Source: an uncultured Bacteroidales bacterium
Lineage (GTDB): Bacteria > Bacteroidota > Bacteroidia > Bacteroidales > Bacteroidaceae
Reading direction: 5' to 3'
NCBI GenBank assembly: GCA_902789725.1
Contig: CADAPC010000003.1
Coordinates: 1-64,000, forward strand
DNA length: 64,000 nt
Part shown: positions 26,788 through 36,745 of the stretch, in pieces
Layout of the letters: every line of letters starts with the position of its first letter
Numbering within the stretch: the first letter of the stretch is position 1
Position numbers and translations under genes: made by a program
Notes under the pieces: generated by a model
What the model saw: the letters and a program-made list of their open reading frames with translations, nothing else
The model's database searches: none
Told to the model about the DNA's origin: nothing

Positions 26788-27510
26788 TTACTGAAGAGTA
26801 CCTGCCTCAGCTGCTTTAATCATAGCCTCTGACGCATAGAGATACACCTCCACACGACGATTCTGAGCCTTACCTTCCTTTGTGTCGTTGCTGGCCACAG
26901 GATTGTTTTCGCCAAAACCTGTACTACTCTTAATCTGCGAGGGCGCAGCACCTTGAGCCAGAAGATAAGACTTCACGGCATCGGCACGCTCTTGGCTGAG
27001 CTTGATGTTTTTCTGGAAACTTTCCTCCACCGTAGAACCCTTGAACCCTGTATTGTCTGTGTAGCCCTGAATGGCCACATCACAATCGGGGTAAACCTTC
27101 AGCACCTCATTGGTAAGCTTGTCCAAATTCTGCATGGCATCTTTGCTGAGCATGGATTTGCCTGATGCGAAGAGGATGCCAGAATCAAAAGTCATCTTCA
27201 CTGCATCCAATCCATTGCTGTCTTTCACGCTTTCCACCTGAGCGTCAGCCACAGCAGCTGCAGCTGCAGCCTTCATCTTGTCCATCTTCTTACCGATGAG
27301 TAAGCCTGCACCTGTACCCACCGCAGCACCAATAGCTGCTCCTGCCAATGTGCCACCAGCATTTTTACCAATCAAGTTGCCCACCAGCGCACCAATTCCA
27401 GCACCTGTGCCGCCACCGATGAGTCCTCCTTTGGCTGTATTGTTCATACCACAACCTGAAACAATAATGAGCACACTCAGAATGAGTGCTCCTAATTTCA
27501 TTTTCTTCAT
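26788..27510 (-). CDS. OmpA-family lipoprotein with glycine-zipper segment
   Basis: The 240-residue protein has a lipoprotein signal (LIIVSGCG, lipid-modified Cys near residue 20), a glycine-zipper stretch (about 29-75, repeated GG/GA patterns) that may insert into or lie on the membrane, an Ala-rich linker, and a C-terminal OmpA-like peptidoglycan-binding domain with IQGYTDNTG and the NRRVEVYL end motif. It should tether the outer membrane to the cell wall. It has its own gap on both sides and appears monocistronic. Confidence 0.9.
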   Translation of the reverse strand: MKKMKLGALILSVLIIVSGCGMNNTAKGGLIGGGTGAGIGALVGNLIGKNAGGTLAGAAIGAAVGTGAGLLIGKKMDKMKAAAAAAVADAQVESVKDSNGLDAVKMTFDSGILFASGKSMLSKDAMQNLDKLTNEVLKVYPDCDVAIQGYTDNTGFKGSTVEESFQKNIKLSQERADAVKSYLLAQGAAPSQIKSSTGFGENNPVASNDTKEGKAQNRRVEVYLYASEAMIKAAEAGTLQ

Positions 27511-27659
27511 AAAATTTTAAGTCTTTAAGTATTAATTATTGATTTAATGTTGTACTTCTTCTTTTGTATTTTATGTGCAAATATCGGCTTTTTCTACGAG
27601 ATAAACGGCTCATTCGATAAATAAAATGAAAAAATGATGTTTTTTTCACAAAAAGGTCG

Positions 27660-27667
27660 TAATTTTG
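27660..27667 (+). promoter_or_regulatory. -7 box (TAATTTTG) upstream of proS
   Basis: TAATTTTG fits TAnnTTTG, 39 bases before the proS start. The -33 region is T-rich without a clear TTTG, so the assignment is tentative. Confidence 0.4.
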
Positions 27668-27706
27668 TAGCTTGATTATGATTCATCAATATAAAAAGAT
27701 AAGAAA

Positions 27707-29185
27707 ATGGCAACAGAATTAAAAGACCTGACCAAGCGGTCGGAGGATTATTCCAAGTGGTATAATGAACTGGTGGTGAAAGCAGAGTTAGCTGAACAAG
27801 CCGACGTGAGAGGATGCATGGTGATTCGTCCTTACGGATATGCTATATGGGAAAAGATGCAGCGAGTGCTGGACGATATGTTTAAGGAGACAGGGGTGCA
27901 GAACGCCTATTTTCCCCTGCTCATCCCCAAAAGCTTCTTGAGTAAAGAAGCAGAACATGTGGAAGGATTTGCCAAAGAGTGCGCGGTGGTGACACACTAC
28001 CGTCTGAAGACCAACGAAACCCATGACGGTGTGGTGGTGGACCCTGCGGCAAAACTGGAAGAGGAACTCATCATACGACCCACTTCAGAAACCATCATCT
28101 GGAACACTTACAAAGGATGGATTAAGTCTTATCGCGACCTGCCTATTCTATGCAACCAGTGGTGTAACGTGATGCGTTGGGAAATGCGTACACGCCTATT
28201 CCTTCGCACCTCTGAATTCCTTTGGCAGGAGGGACATACAGCTCATGCCACTCGCGAAGAAGCAGAGGAGCGCGCCCAGCAGATGCTGAAAGTGTATGCC
28301 AAATTTGCAGAGGAATATATGGCCGTTCCCGTCATTCAAGGAGTAAAGAGCGAGACAGAACGCTTTGCAGGGGCACTCGACACCTACACTATCGAAGCGA
28401 TGATGCAGGATGGAAAGGCTCTCCAGAGCGGAACAAGCCATTTCCTCGGACAGAACTTCGGCAAGGCATTTGATGTGCAATTCCTCAACAAGGACAATAA
28501 ACCTGAGTTTGCTTGGGCTACTTCATGGGGCGTTTCCACCCGACTAATGGGCGCCCTCATCATGACCCACTCTGATGACAACGGCCTTGTCTTGCCTCCA
28601 CGATTGGCTCCGCTCCAAGTTGTCATCATTCCAATCGGAAAGGGCGATCAGATGGCCCAATTGAACGAAAAGGCCGCCGACATTGTAAAGAATCTGAAGG
28701 CAATGGGCATCAGCGTGAAGTATGACAGCTCAGACAACAAGCGTCCAGGATTCAAGTTTGCCGACTACGAGTTGAAGGGTGTGCCTGTGCGAGTGGTACT
28801 GGGTGCCCGCGACTTGGAAAAAGGACTGGTAGAAGTGATGCGCCGCGACACATTGGAGAAAGAAAATGTCTCCATCGAAGGCATAGAAGACTACATCAAG
28901 CACCTGCTCGATGACATTCAGCAAAACATCTACAAGAAAGCTGTAAATTTCCGCGATTCACATATTTATGAATGTGACAACTACGAAGAGTTCAAAGAGC
29001 GTATCAAGGACGGCGGCTTCTTCCTTTGCCATTGGGACGGAACCGAGGAAACTGAAGCTAAGATTAAGGAAGATACACAAGCAACAATCCGTTGTGTACC
29101 ATACATGTTTGAGCAGACAGAAGGCACCGACATGGTAAGTGGGAAACCAGCCAAGCACCGTGTACTGATTGCCAGAGCCTACTAA
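27707..29185 (+). CDS. proS: Proline-tRNA ligase (archaeal/eukaryotic-like type)
   Basis: The 492-residue class II aminoacyl-tRNA synthetase charges tRNA-Pro. Motif 2 ([20 protein letters not shown]), the RPTSE segment and the C-terminal anticodon-binding and zinc-like domains are recognisable. It lacks the roughly 180-residue editing insertion of typical bacterial ProRS and is of the shorter archaeal/eukaryotic-like form usual in Bacteroidota. The start at 27707 is supported by the conserved [19 protein letters not shown]-terminus. The S37 peptidase gene starts 36 bases downstream. Confidence 0.95.
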   Translation: MATELKDLTKRSEDYSKWYNELVVKAELAEQADVRGCMVIRPYGYAIWEKMQRVLDDMFKETGVQNAYFPLLIPKSFLSKEAEHVEGFAKECAVVTHYRLKTNETHDGVVVDPAAKLEEELIIRPTSETIIWNTYKGWIKSYRDLPILCNQWCNVMRWEMRTRLFLRTSEFLWQEGHTAHATREEAEERAQQMLKVYAKFAEEYMAVPVIQGVKSETERFAGALDTYTIEAMMQDGKALQSGTSHFLGQNFGKAFDVQFLNKDNKPEFAWATSWGVSTRLMGALIMTHSDDNGLVLPPRLAPLQVVIIPIGKGDQMAQLNEKAADIVKNLKAMGISVKYDSSDNKRPGFKFADYELKGVPVRVVLGARDLEKGLVEVMRRDTLEKENVSIEGIEDYIKHLLDDIQQNIYKKAVNFRDSHIYECDNYEEFKERIKDGGFFLCHWDGTEETEAKIKEDTQATIRCVPYMFEQTEGTDMVSGKPAKHRVLIARAY

Positions 29186-29221
29186 ATACTTTTAACAATG
29201 AAGAGACAAAAAGCCACTATA

Positions 29222-30523
29222 ATGAAAAAGTTTTCGATATTCGTCCTGTTTGTGTTGACAGCCTTAGAACTTTCAGCACAAACGTTTACTACTACATACA
29301 TGAAGCATCTGAATGCTTTGGATGGAGTAAGCCAGGTGACTCCATTAGAAACCAGCAAGTTCAAAGAAAAGTATGTGCTTAAATTTGAACAGCAGGTGGA
29401 CTGGAAGTCGCAAAACAAAGGAACGTTTGGCGAACGAATCATTGTAGGCATCAAAGGATTGGACAAACCAACTGTTTTGGTTACAGAAGGCTACTTTGCC
29501 GACTATGGCATGAATCCAAGCTATGAAGAAGAACTCAGTGCGCTCTTCGATGCCAACGTAGTGTTGTGCGAATATCGCTACTTTGCCGAAAGTGTACCCC
29601 AACCCACTAATTGGGACTACATGACGGTAGATAACTCTTTAGCCGACTATCATCATGTGCGCCAAGTGTTTGGCCAACTTTTCAAAGGAAAGTGGATTAG
29701 CACAGGCATCAGCAAAGGTGGACAAACCACCATGTTTTATCGTGCCACCTATCCTGATGATGTGGACGTGAGCGTCAGTTATGTAGCTCCGCTAAACAGA
29801 GGAGTAGAAGATGGACGACACGAAAAGTTCCTGGCTAAAAAAGTGGGTACGAAAGACGAACGGAAAGCAATAGAAGCTGCCATGCAAGAACTAATGAAGA
29901 GAAAGCCTGAACTTTTGGAATTGTTCACAAAGTATAATGCAGAACACAACTACCACTTTTACCTTCCCGAAGAAGACATTTACGACTACTGCGTGCTGGA
30001 ATACCCCTTTGCCTTATGGCAATGGGGAACACCCGTCAGTACTATTCCTTTGCAAACGGCAGACAATCAGACCTGGTTCAACAATCTGATGGAAGTAGCC
30101 AGCCCTGACTACTTCATTTACCCCAACCGTTTCATGCCTTTCGATGTGCAAGCAAGCCGCGAACTGGGTTACTACGGCTATTCGCTCAAACCCATCAAAA
30201 AGTGGACTTCGCTCAAAAGCACTAAGGGCTATCTGAAAGAAATCATGCTGCCCGACAGTTTGCGAGCTTACGATTTTGACGACACACTCTACAAGCGGAC
30301 GGTAAAGTTCCTCAAAGAAGAAGACCCCACCCACATATTTATATATGGAGAGATTGACCCATGGAGCGCAAGTGGTGTATGCACATGGCTCAACTGCAAA
30401 AAAAAGGAGAACATGCGCGTGTATGTGCAGCCAAGAGGCAGTCATAAGGCCAGAATCGGGAATATGCCAGCCAACATGAAACAGGAAATCATGGACAGAC
30501 TGACAAAATGGCTTTCCCGCTAA
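29222..30523 (+). CDS. Secreted S37-family (PS-10 type) peptidase
   Basis: The protein of about 433 residues has a signal peptide (MKKFSIFVLFVLTALELSAQ) and an alpha/beta-hydrolase fold with the nucleophile S164 in GISKGG. The YFADYG and YRYFAESVP segments and the C-terminal GEIDPWSASG (acid) and GSHKARIGNMP (His) fit the PS-10/S37 tripeptidyl-peptidase family. I use the ATG at 29222, which begins the signal peptide; an ATG 24 bases upstream is possible. It likely releases tripeptides in the periplasm. Specificity is inferred from the family only. Confidence 0.85.
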   Translation: MKKFSIFVLFVLTALELSAQTFTTTYMKHLNALDGVSQVTPLETSKFKEKYVLKFEQQVDWKSQNKGTFGERIIVGIKGLDKPTVLVTEGYFADYGMNPSYEEELSALFDANVVLCEYRYFAESVPQPTNWDYMTVDNSLADYHHVRQVFGQLFKGKWISTGISKGGQTTMFYRATYPDDVDVSVSYVAPLNRGVEDGRHEKFLAKKVGTKDERKAIEAAMQELMKRKPELLELFTKYNAEHNYHFYLPEEDIYDYCVLEYPFALWQWGTPVSTIPLQTADNQTWFNNLMEVASPDYFIYPNRFMPFDVQASRELGYYGYSLKPIKKWTSLKSTKGYLKEIMLPDSLRAYDFDDTLYKRTVKFLKEEDPTHIFIYGEIDPWSASGVCTWLNCKKKENMRVYVQPRGSHKARIGNMPANMKQEIMDRLTKWLSR

Positions 30524-30611
30524 GGGACGGCACGTGTTTTGTCTGGCATAAGTCTGTAGCGAAAATTTAATAGCCCGTACCAATACGTACCGAACGAGAC
30601 ATTTATTGCGC

Positions 30612-33125
30612 ATGAATTACAAATATTCTGATAGAGTAACACGAATCCTTGGTTATAGCAAGGAAGAAGCTTTAAGGCTCAACAATGACTACATAGGACC
30701 TGAGCATTTGATGCTTGGTCTGATACGCGATGGAGAAAGCCGTGTGATTGACGTGTTGAAGAGAAAGTTCTATGTCAACATACCCTCTGTAAAGAACGTG
30801 CTCGAGCGCTCCGTAAGAGATTATGGCGCCAAGTTGCTTTCTACCGACATTGCACTAAATCAGAAATCCAACACTATTATGCGGTTAGCCGTGCTTGAAG
30901 CTCGTTTGATGAAAAGCAAAGAAAGCGACGCTGAACACATGCTCCTTGCCATCTTGAAACAACACGACAACCTTGTGGCAAGAATATTGGGTGACTGCGA
31001 TGTCACGTATAAAGACCTCTACGATTCGCTCACTGTTCAGCCTGCTCCTACTCCAACTGAGAATAGCGTGGATTTTGATGAAGAGGATGAGGAGGATACC
31101 CCCCCACCATCGAGTGGAAGCACTTCGACCAACACCAATACCACCTCAACCCAAACGTCAAAAAAAGGAAATTCGGACACACCAGCCATAGACAAGTTTG
31201 GATTCGACCTTACCCGTGCTGCCAGCGAGGGGAAACTCGACCCTGTCGTTGGACGTGAAAGAGAGATAGAACGCTTGGCTCAGATTCTTTCCAGAAGGAA
31301 AAAGAACAACCCCGTCTTGATTGGCGAGCCAGGCGTGGGCAAAAGCGCCATTGTGGAAGGATTGGCCACACGAATCAACGAACGGAAAGTGGCGCGCGTG
31401 CTCTTCGGCAAACGCATCATCAGCCTCGACATGTCCAGCGTGGTAGCAGGAACCAAATACCGCGGGCAGTTTGAGGAACGCATGCGCAGCATCATCAACG
31501 AATTGCGAGCCAACCCTGATGTCATTGTGTTCATCGATGAAATCCACACCTTGGTAGGTGCGGGCAATCAAGCAGGGCAGATGGATGCTGCCAACATGAT
31601 GAAACCAGCATTGGCAAGAGGTGAATTGCAATGCATTGGTGCCACCACCCTTGACGAATATAGAAAGAGTATCGAGAAAGACGGTGCGCTGGAGCGCCGT
31701 TTCCAAAAAGTAATTGTTGAACAGACCACGCCCGAAGAAACGCTGACCATTCTGCACAACATCAAAGACCGTTACGAGGATCATCACAACGTCATCTACA
31801 CTGAAGATGCACTATTGGCTTGTGTCAAATTGACAGAACGCTATGTGACTGACCGCAGTTTTCCAGACAAAGCGATTGATGTGTTGGACGAAGTGGGATC
31901 GCGCGTACACATCACTCATGTAGATGTTCCAAAGGAAATAGAGGACAAGGAAGCTTTGCTGGCTGAGTTTACCAAAAAGAAAAACAAAGCCGTAGGTGAA
32001 GAGAAATATAATTTGGCCAGCAAATACCGCGACCAGATTACCGCTCTCCAGTCAGAGCTAGACATCATGAAGACAGAGTGGGAAGCATCTTTAGAGAAAA
32101 AACGTCAAAAAGTAAAAGCCGAAGATGTGGCACAAACCGTGTCGATGATGACAGACATCCCCGTCAGCAAGATGGCCAGTGCCGAAGGCATACGCATGAA
32201 AGGCATGCGTCAGGAATTGAAGGGAACAGTTATTGCACAAGATTCTGCGGTTGACAAACTCGTCAGTGCCATCCAACGTAGCCGCGTAGGACTGAAAGAC
32301 CCTAACCGTCCGATTGGCACCTTCATGTTCCTCGGTCCTACAGGCGTAGGAAAGACGTTCTTAGCCAAGAAATTGGCTGAGCACATGTTTGGTTCGACCG
32401 ATGCCCTCATCCGTATCGACATGAGCGAATATATGGAGAAGTTCACCGTCAGCCGCTTGGTGGGTGCGCCTCCTGGATACGTAGGGTACGAAGAGGGCGG
32501 TATGCTCACAGAGAAAGTACGTCGCAAGCCCTACTCCATCGTCCTGCTCGACGAGATAGAGAAAGCTCATCCCGATGTATTCAATCTCCTATTACAGGTC
32601 ATGGATGATGGACGTTTGACCGACACCCAAGGCAGAACTATTGACTTCCGCAACACAGTCATCATCATGACCAGCAATGTGGGTACTCGGCAGTTGAAAG
32701 AATTTGGTCGGGGCGTTGGCTTTGCAGCGATGGCCGACAAGGATGACAAGGAAGTAAGCCGTTCTGTCATCCAGAAAGCACTCAACAAACAGTTTTCCCC
32801 CGAGTTTCTCAACCGCATTGACGAAATCATCACCTTCGACCAATTGGAACTCTCTGCTATTCTGCAAATCATCGGCATTGAACTGCGCGGTCTCTACAAA
32901 CGCATTGAAGATCTCGGCATGCACCTCGAAATCACCGATGAAGCCCAGAAGTTCATCGCCGAAAAGGGATATGACAAACAGTTTGGAGCACGCCCTCTGC
33001 GTCGAGCCATCCAACAGCACTTGGAAGATGGCATTAGCGAACTCATTGTTGAGGAGAACGTGAAGGAAGGGGACACCATCTTGGCTGAACTAAAAGATGG
33101 CAAGATTGTCATCGCCAAGAAGTGA
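30612..33125 (+). CDS. clpC: ClpC-type AAA+ unfoldase of the Clp protease
   Basis: The 837-residue HSP100 protein unfolds substrates for ClpP. It has an N-terminal Clp-N double repeat (to about 150), an acidic Ser/Thr/Asn-rich linker (about 150-190), a first AAA+ module with GEPGVGKS, a short coiled-coil middle domain containing a UVR-like segment (about 430-475), and a second AAA+ module with GPTGVGKT and FLNRIDEI. The middle domain is short as in ClpC, unlike ClpB. The ATG at 30612 is preferred over a TTG two codons upstream. A strong terminator follows. Confidence 0.93.
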   Translation: MNYKYSDRVTRILGYSKEEALRLNNDYIGPEHLMLGLIRDGESRVIDVLKRKFYVNIPSVKNVLERSVRDYGAKLLSTDIALNQKSNTIMRLAVLEARLMKSKESDAEHMLLAILKQHDNLVARILGDCDVTYKDLYDSLTVQPAPTPTENSVDFDEEDEEDTPPPSSGSTSTNTNTTSTQTSKKGNSDTPAIDKFGFDLTRAASEGKLDPVVGREREIERLAQILSRRKKNNPVLIGEPGVGKSAIVEGLATRINERKVARVLFGKRIISLDMSSVVAGTKYRGQFEERMRSIINELRANPDVIVFIDEIHTLVGAGNQAGQMDAANMMKPALARGELQCIGATTLDEYRKSIEKDGALERRFQKVIVEQTTPEETLTILHNIKDRYEDHHNVIYTEDALLACVKLTERYVTDRSFPDKAIDVLDEVGSRVHITHVDVPKEIEDKEALLAEFTKKKNKAVGEEKYNLASKYRDQITALQSELDIMKTEWEASLEKKRQKVKAEDVAQTVSMMTDIPVSKMASAEGIRMKGMRQELKGTVIAQDSAVDKLVSAIQRSRVGLKDPNRPIGTFMFLGPTGVGKTFLAKKLAEHMFGSTDALIRIDMSEYMEKFTVSRLVGAPPGYVGYEEGGMLTEKVRRKPYSIVLLDEIEKAHPDVFNLLLQVMDDGRLTDTQGRTIDFRNTVIIMTSNVGTRQLKEFGRGVGFAAMADKDDKEVSRSVIQKALNKQFSPEFLNRIDEIITFDQLELSAILQIIGIELRGLYKRIEDLGMHLEITDEAQKFIAEKGYDKQFGARPLRRAIQQHLEDGISELIVEENVKEGDTILAELKDGKIVIAKK

Positions 33126-33146
33126 ATCAGCATCAACTACGACAAA

Positions 33147-33179
33147 ATGTCAGTCACAAAGGTGGCTGGCATTTTTTTT
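33147..33179 (+). terminator. Rho-independent terminator after clpC
   Basis: An 11-bp stem (two G-U pairs; arms 33147-33157 and 33162-33172) with a 4-base loop is followed by a run of T to 33179, 21 bases after the clpC stop. Confidence 0.85.
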
Positions 33180-33278
33180 GCTTCCTCATCGAAAACGAGC
33201 TATGCAGGACACCATTCGCTCACAGAACATTCCCATAACAAATTGTAAATCGAATAATCATCAATAGCAAATATAATT

Positions 33279-35135
33279 ATGGCTCAACAAGGTAACATCG
33301 GGGTTACGACAGAGAATATCTTCCCCGTCATCAAAAAGTTTCTCTATAGCGACCACGACATCTTCATTCGCGAAATTGTCAGCAACGCCGTAGATGCCAC
33401 ACAAAAGCTCAAGACCCTTGCGAGCAAGGGAGAACTGAAAGAAGAGGCAGGCGACTTGACCGTTCATGTCAGCATAGACAAAGACAAAGGCACACTGACA
33501 GTTAGCGACCGCGGTATCGGCATGACGGAAGAGGAAATTGACAAATACATCAATCAGATAGCCTTCTCAGGTGCAAACGATTTCCTCGACAAGTATAAAG
33601 AAGATGCCAATGCCATTATAGGTCACTTCGGACTTGGTTTCTACTCATCCTTCATGGTGAGCAAAAAAGTGGAAATCATCACGAAGAGTTGGCAGCCAGA
33701 CAGCAAGGCTGTGAAGTGGAGCTGCGACGGAAGCCCTTCGTTCACCATCGAGGATGCTGACAAGACCGACCGCGGTACAGACATTGTAATGTACATCGAC
33801 GATGACTGCAAGGATTTTCTCGAGAAATACAAAATTAGTGAACTGCTGAACAAGTACTGCAAATTTCTCCCTGTACCAGTAGCCTTCGGTAAGAAGACAA
33901 AATGGGACGACAAGGAGAAAAAGAGCGTGGAGACAGACGAAGACGATGTCATCAACGACACCACCCCACTCTGGACACGTAAGCCATCTGAACTGAAGGA
34001 CGAGGACTACAAGGAGTTCTACAAGAAACTCTACCCCATGAGCGACGAACCCCTCTTTTGGATTCACCTCAACGTAGATTACCCCTTCAACCTGACTGGT
34101 ATCCTCTATTTCCCGAAGGTGAAGACCAACCTCGACATTCAGAAGAACAAAATCAACCTCTACTGCAACCAGGTGTTTGTGACTGACAATGTGGAAGGCA
34201 TCGTGCCTGACTTCATGACCCTCCTGCATGGTGTAATTGACTCACCCGACATTCCCCTGAACGTCAGCCGTAGTTACTTGCAGAGTGATGCAAACGTAAA
34301 GAAAATCTCCACATACATTTCCAAGAAAGTATCCGACCGCCTCTCTTCTATCTTCAAGAGCGACCGCAAACAGTTTGAGGAGAAATGGGATGACATCAAA
34401 ATCTTCATCAACTACGGAATGCTGTCTGAGACAGATTTCTACGACAAAGCTAAGTCGTTCGCTCTGCTGAAGGACACCGAAGGCAAGTTCTACACTTTCG
34501 AAGAATATCAAACCCTCATCAAGGGTGAACAGACCGACAAGGACGGCAACCTCATCTACCTTTATGCCAACAACAAGGATGATCAGTACAGCTACATCGA
34601 TGCTGCCAACGCCAAAGGTTACAATGTACTCTTGATGGATGGACAGCTCGACCCAGCCATGTGCAACCTCTTTGAAGAGAAGTTTGAGAAGAGCCGATTC
34701 ACCCGCGTTGACTCTGACGTGGTAGATAAACTCATCGTGAAGAGTGACGAGAAGAAGGAAGAACTGCCTGAAGATGATAAGAAAGCACTGACGGAAACCT
34801 TCAAGAACGCTCTTCCCAAGCTCGACAAGATAGAGTTCAACGTTGAGCCACAAGCTCTGGGCGAAACTGCAGCCCCTGTCATTATGACACAGAGCGAGTA
34901 CATGCGCCGTATGAAAGATATGTCACGTCTGCAACCCGGCATGGCTTTCTATGGAGAGATGCCAACGATGCTCAACATGGTGCTCAACACCGACCATCCG
35001 CTAATCAAGTCAAGCATCAAGGAGGCCAAGCCAGAAGTGGTCAGCCAACTCATCGACTTGGCTCTCCTCCAAAATGGCCTACTCCGTGGCGAAGCACTCA
35101 CCAAGTTCGTCAAGAGAAGCATTGACCTCATCTAA
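33279..35135 (+). CDS. htpG: HtpG molecular chaperone (HSP90)
   Basis: The 618-residue protein is the bacterial HSP90. The N-terminal GHKL ATPase shows IREIVSNAVDA, SDRGIGMT and GHFGLGFYSS; the middle domain contains LYFPKVKTNL and the catalytic-loop VSRSYLQ; the C-terminal dimerization part ends at SIDLI. It sits between the ClpC terminator and its own terminator, so it is a single-gene unit next to another chaperone gene. No TAnnTTTG box is evident upstream, which would fit use of an alternative sigma factor or heat-shock control, though I cannot show this. Confidence 0.95.
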   Translation: MAQQGNIGVTTENIFPVIKKFLYSDHDIFIREIVSNAVDATQKLKTLASKGELKEEAGDLTVHVSIDKDKGTLTVSDRGIGMTEEEIDKYINQIAFSGANDFLDKYKEDANAIIGHFGLGFYSSFMVSKKVEIITKSWQPDSKAVKWSCDGSPSFTIEDADKTDRGTDIVMYIDDDCKDFLEKYKISELLNKYCKFLPVPVAFGKKTKWDDKEKKSVETDEDDVINDTTPLWTRKPSELKDEDYKEFYKKLYPMSDEPLFWIHLNVDYPFNLTGILYFPKVKTNLDIQKNKINLYCNQVFVTDNVEGIVPDFMTLLHGVIDSPDIPLNVSRSYLQSDANVKKISTYISKKVSDRLSSIFKSDRKQFEEKWDDIKIFINYGMLSETDFYDKAKSFALLKDTEGKFYTFEEYQTLIKGEQTDKDGNLIYLYANNKDDQYSYIDAANAKGYNVLLMDGQLDPAMCNLFEEKFEKSRFTRVDSDVVDKLIVKSDEKKEELPEDDKKALTETFKNALPKLDKIEFNVEPQALGETAAPVIMTQSEYMRRMKDMSRLQPGMAFYGEMPTMLNMVLNTDHPLIKSSIKEAKPEVVSQLIDLALLQNGLLRGEALTKFVKRSIDLI

Positions 35136-35162
35136 TTTCATTAAGACCCTCCCTCTCATTAT

Positions 35163-35197
35163 CGGGCAGATTCATGTGCTGAATCTGCCCGTTTTTT
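35163..35197 (+). terminator. Rho-independent terminator after htpG
   Basis: A perfect 12-bp stem (35163-35174 with 35180-35191, CGGGCAGATTCA and its complement) with a 5-base loop precedes six T residues, 28 bases after the htpG stop. Confidence 0.93.
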
Positions 35198-35222
35198 ATT
35201 ACCAAGATGATGGTAAACCGTT

Positions 35223-35279
35223 ATAAGGCTGGGTTATTCTCAAATAAGGTAGGGTTATTTCCCAATAAGGCTGGGTTAT
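35223..35279. repeat. Three 15-bp repeats with exact 21-bp period
   Basis: ATAAGGCTGGGTTAT at 35223-35237 and 35265-35279 flanks a variant (ATAAGGTAGGGTTAT) at 35244-35258. Starts are exactly 21 bases apart, two helical turns. Each unit has ATAA/TTAT ends in dyad symmetry. Read as codons, the array gives a heptapeptide repeat (NKAGLF-type) inside a 77-codon frame that I do not consider a gene. It could be an operator array for the arabinose operon downstream or a member of an intergenic repeat family. Confidence 0.75.
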
Positions 35280-35370
35280 GCATAAAGTATGCTATTAGGT
35301 TAGCAAAAGGCAAGTTCCTGTTCATGCAGAAGGTAAAAAAGCATGAGCAAAAGTGTCGAAAACACACTTT

Positions 35371-35426
35371 ATGTTATATAACATGTTTTTTAGCACAATT
35401 GAAACGGCAAAAAAACCGTACCTTTG
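35371..35426 (+). promoter_or_regulatory. Promoter of the arabinose operon with a 14-bp palindrome
   Basis: TACCTTTG (35419-35426) is a good -7 box, with TTG at 35399-35401 as a partial -33. Upstream, ATGTTATATAACAT (35371-35384) is a perfect 14-bp palindrome. The ATG of the mutarotase gene is 39 bases after the -7 box. The palindrome is a candidate AraR operator because AraR is encoded in this operon; I have no motif model to confirm it. Confidence 0.6.
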
Positions 35427-35464
35427 GCAAAAGTTTATAAACTAAAATATTGTATAACCCAATT

Positions 35465-36694
35465 ATGAAAAATCTTAAAACGATTTTGACGGGAAGTGCT
35501 GCGGCCGTAGCTTTCCTATGTGCATGCAATCCTGCACAGAAGCCAGCTCAAGTGGAGCTGACAAAATCTGGTATTAATCCAGCAGATTATGACACTTGCA
35601 TTGCAGTGGCATACGATGCCGAAGCAGGCAAATTCATTGCCGATTCAGCCGAAGCCAAGCAAGTGAAACTGTACACCTTGACCAACAAAAACGGCATGGA
35701 GGTATGCATCACCAACTTTGGTGGACGCATCGTGAGCATTATGGTTCCCAATAAAGACGGCGAACTGGTGGATGTAGCCTGCGGCTTTGACAAGGTGGAG
35801 AACTATTTCCCATGGAACTATGAGACCGACTTTGGCTGCTCTGTAGGTCGCTACGCCAACCGCATCAACAATGGCGAGTACACTTACAACGGCGAGACAG
35901 TCACTCTCTCCAAGAACAACAATGGCGTAGCATGCTTGCATGGCGGTTACACAGGCTGGCAGTATCAGGTTTACGATGTGGTAGAGTCCACCGACCAGTC
36001 ACTCACCATCAAGCGCATTTCTCCCGATGGCGACAACCAGTTCCCTGGCAAAGTTGAGGCTACCGTTAAATTCGAACTGACCGACGACAATGCCATCGTC
36101 ATCAACTACGATGGCACGGCAGATGCTCCAACAGTGCTGAACATGACCAACCACACCTATTTCAACTTGTCTGGCGACCTGAACAACACCATCGACGAGT
36201 CCATCCTCTACGTCAACGCCGACAACTACACTCCTGGCGATGACAACCTCATCCCTACAGGCGAGATTCGTCCTGTGGAAGGAACCGTGTTCGACTTCCG
36301 CACTCCAAGAGCCATTGGCACAGACTTTGCCAAGAACGACCCAGAGATGGAATCTGTAGGTGGCGGTTACGACCACAACTGGGTGCTCAACACAAAGGGC
36401 AACCAGGATGAAATCTGCATCACCATGTCCGATCCTCGCTCAGGCATCAAGATGGACATGTACACCAACGAGCCAGGTGTTCAGTGCTACACAGCCAACT
36501 TCCAGGACGGAACACGCCCCGGCAAGGGTGGCATCATGTACCAGAAGCATTGCGCCATCTGCCTCGAAAGCCAGAAATTCCCCGACTCCCCCAACAAGTG
36601 CATGATGCCAGGATGGGAAAACAGCAATCCTTTCATCACGCCAGAGAAGCCTTACCACAGCTACTGCAAGTATGTGTTCTCGGTTGAGGAATAA
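35465..36694 (+). CDS. Aldose 1-epimerase (mutarotase) lipoprotein
   Basis: The 409-residue protein interconverts alpha and beta anomers of a sugar, here most likely L-arabinose. The N-terminus is a lipoprotein signal (FLCACN), so it is anchored on the periplasmic side. The GalM-type core shows NFGGRIVSI, GRYANRI, LHGG, NHTYFNLSG (active-site His) and the C-terminal GVQCYTANF and CLESQKFPDS with its likely catalytic Glu. I use the ATG at 35465 rather than a TTG 15 bases upstream. It is first in the arabinose operon, ahead of the symporter, consistent with preparing the transported anomer. Confidence 0.9.
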   Translation: MKNLKTILTGSAAAVAFLCACNPAQKPAQVELTKSGINPADYDTCIAVAYDAEAGKFIADSAEAKQVKLYTLTNKNGMEVCITNFGGRIVSIMVPNKDGELVDVACGFDKVENYFPWNYETDFGCSVGRYANRINNGEYTYNGETVTLSKNNNGVACLHGGYTGWQYQVYDVVESTDQSLTIKRISPDGDNQFPGKVEATVKFELTDDNAIVINYDGTADAPTVLNMTNHTYFNLSGDLNNTIDESILYVNADNYTPGDDNLIPTGEIRPVEGTVFDFRTPRAIGTDFAKNDPEMESVGGGYDHNWVLNTKGNQDEICITMSDPRSGIKMDMYTNEPGVQCYTANFQDGTRPGKGGIMYQKHCAICLESQKFPDSPNKCMMPGWENSNPFITPEKPYHSYCKYVFSVEE

Positions 36695-36745
36695 CACACC
36701 GAACAAATTTTCAACTATTAATAATTATCAACTCAACAAACAAAA

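Noticed and set aside
26757-26790. Hairpin CTTAGG/CCTAAG with GGGTAAC repeats at the end of the OmpA-like gene, considered as a terminator
   Set aside because: The 6-bp stem overlaps the stop codon and is not followed by a T run on the transcribed strand.
35207-35440. 77-codon frame containing a heptapeptide repeat
   Set aside because: The repeat is explained by the 21-bp DNA array, and the frame runs across the arabinose promoter and palindrome.
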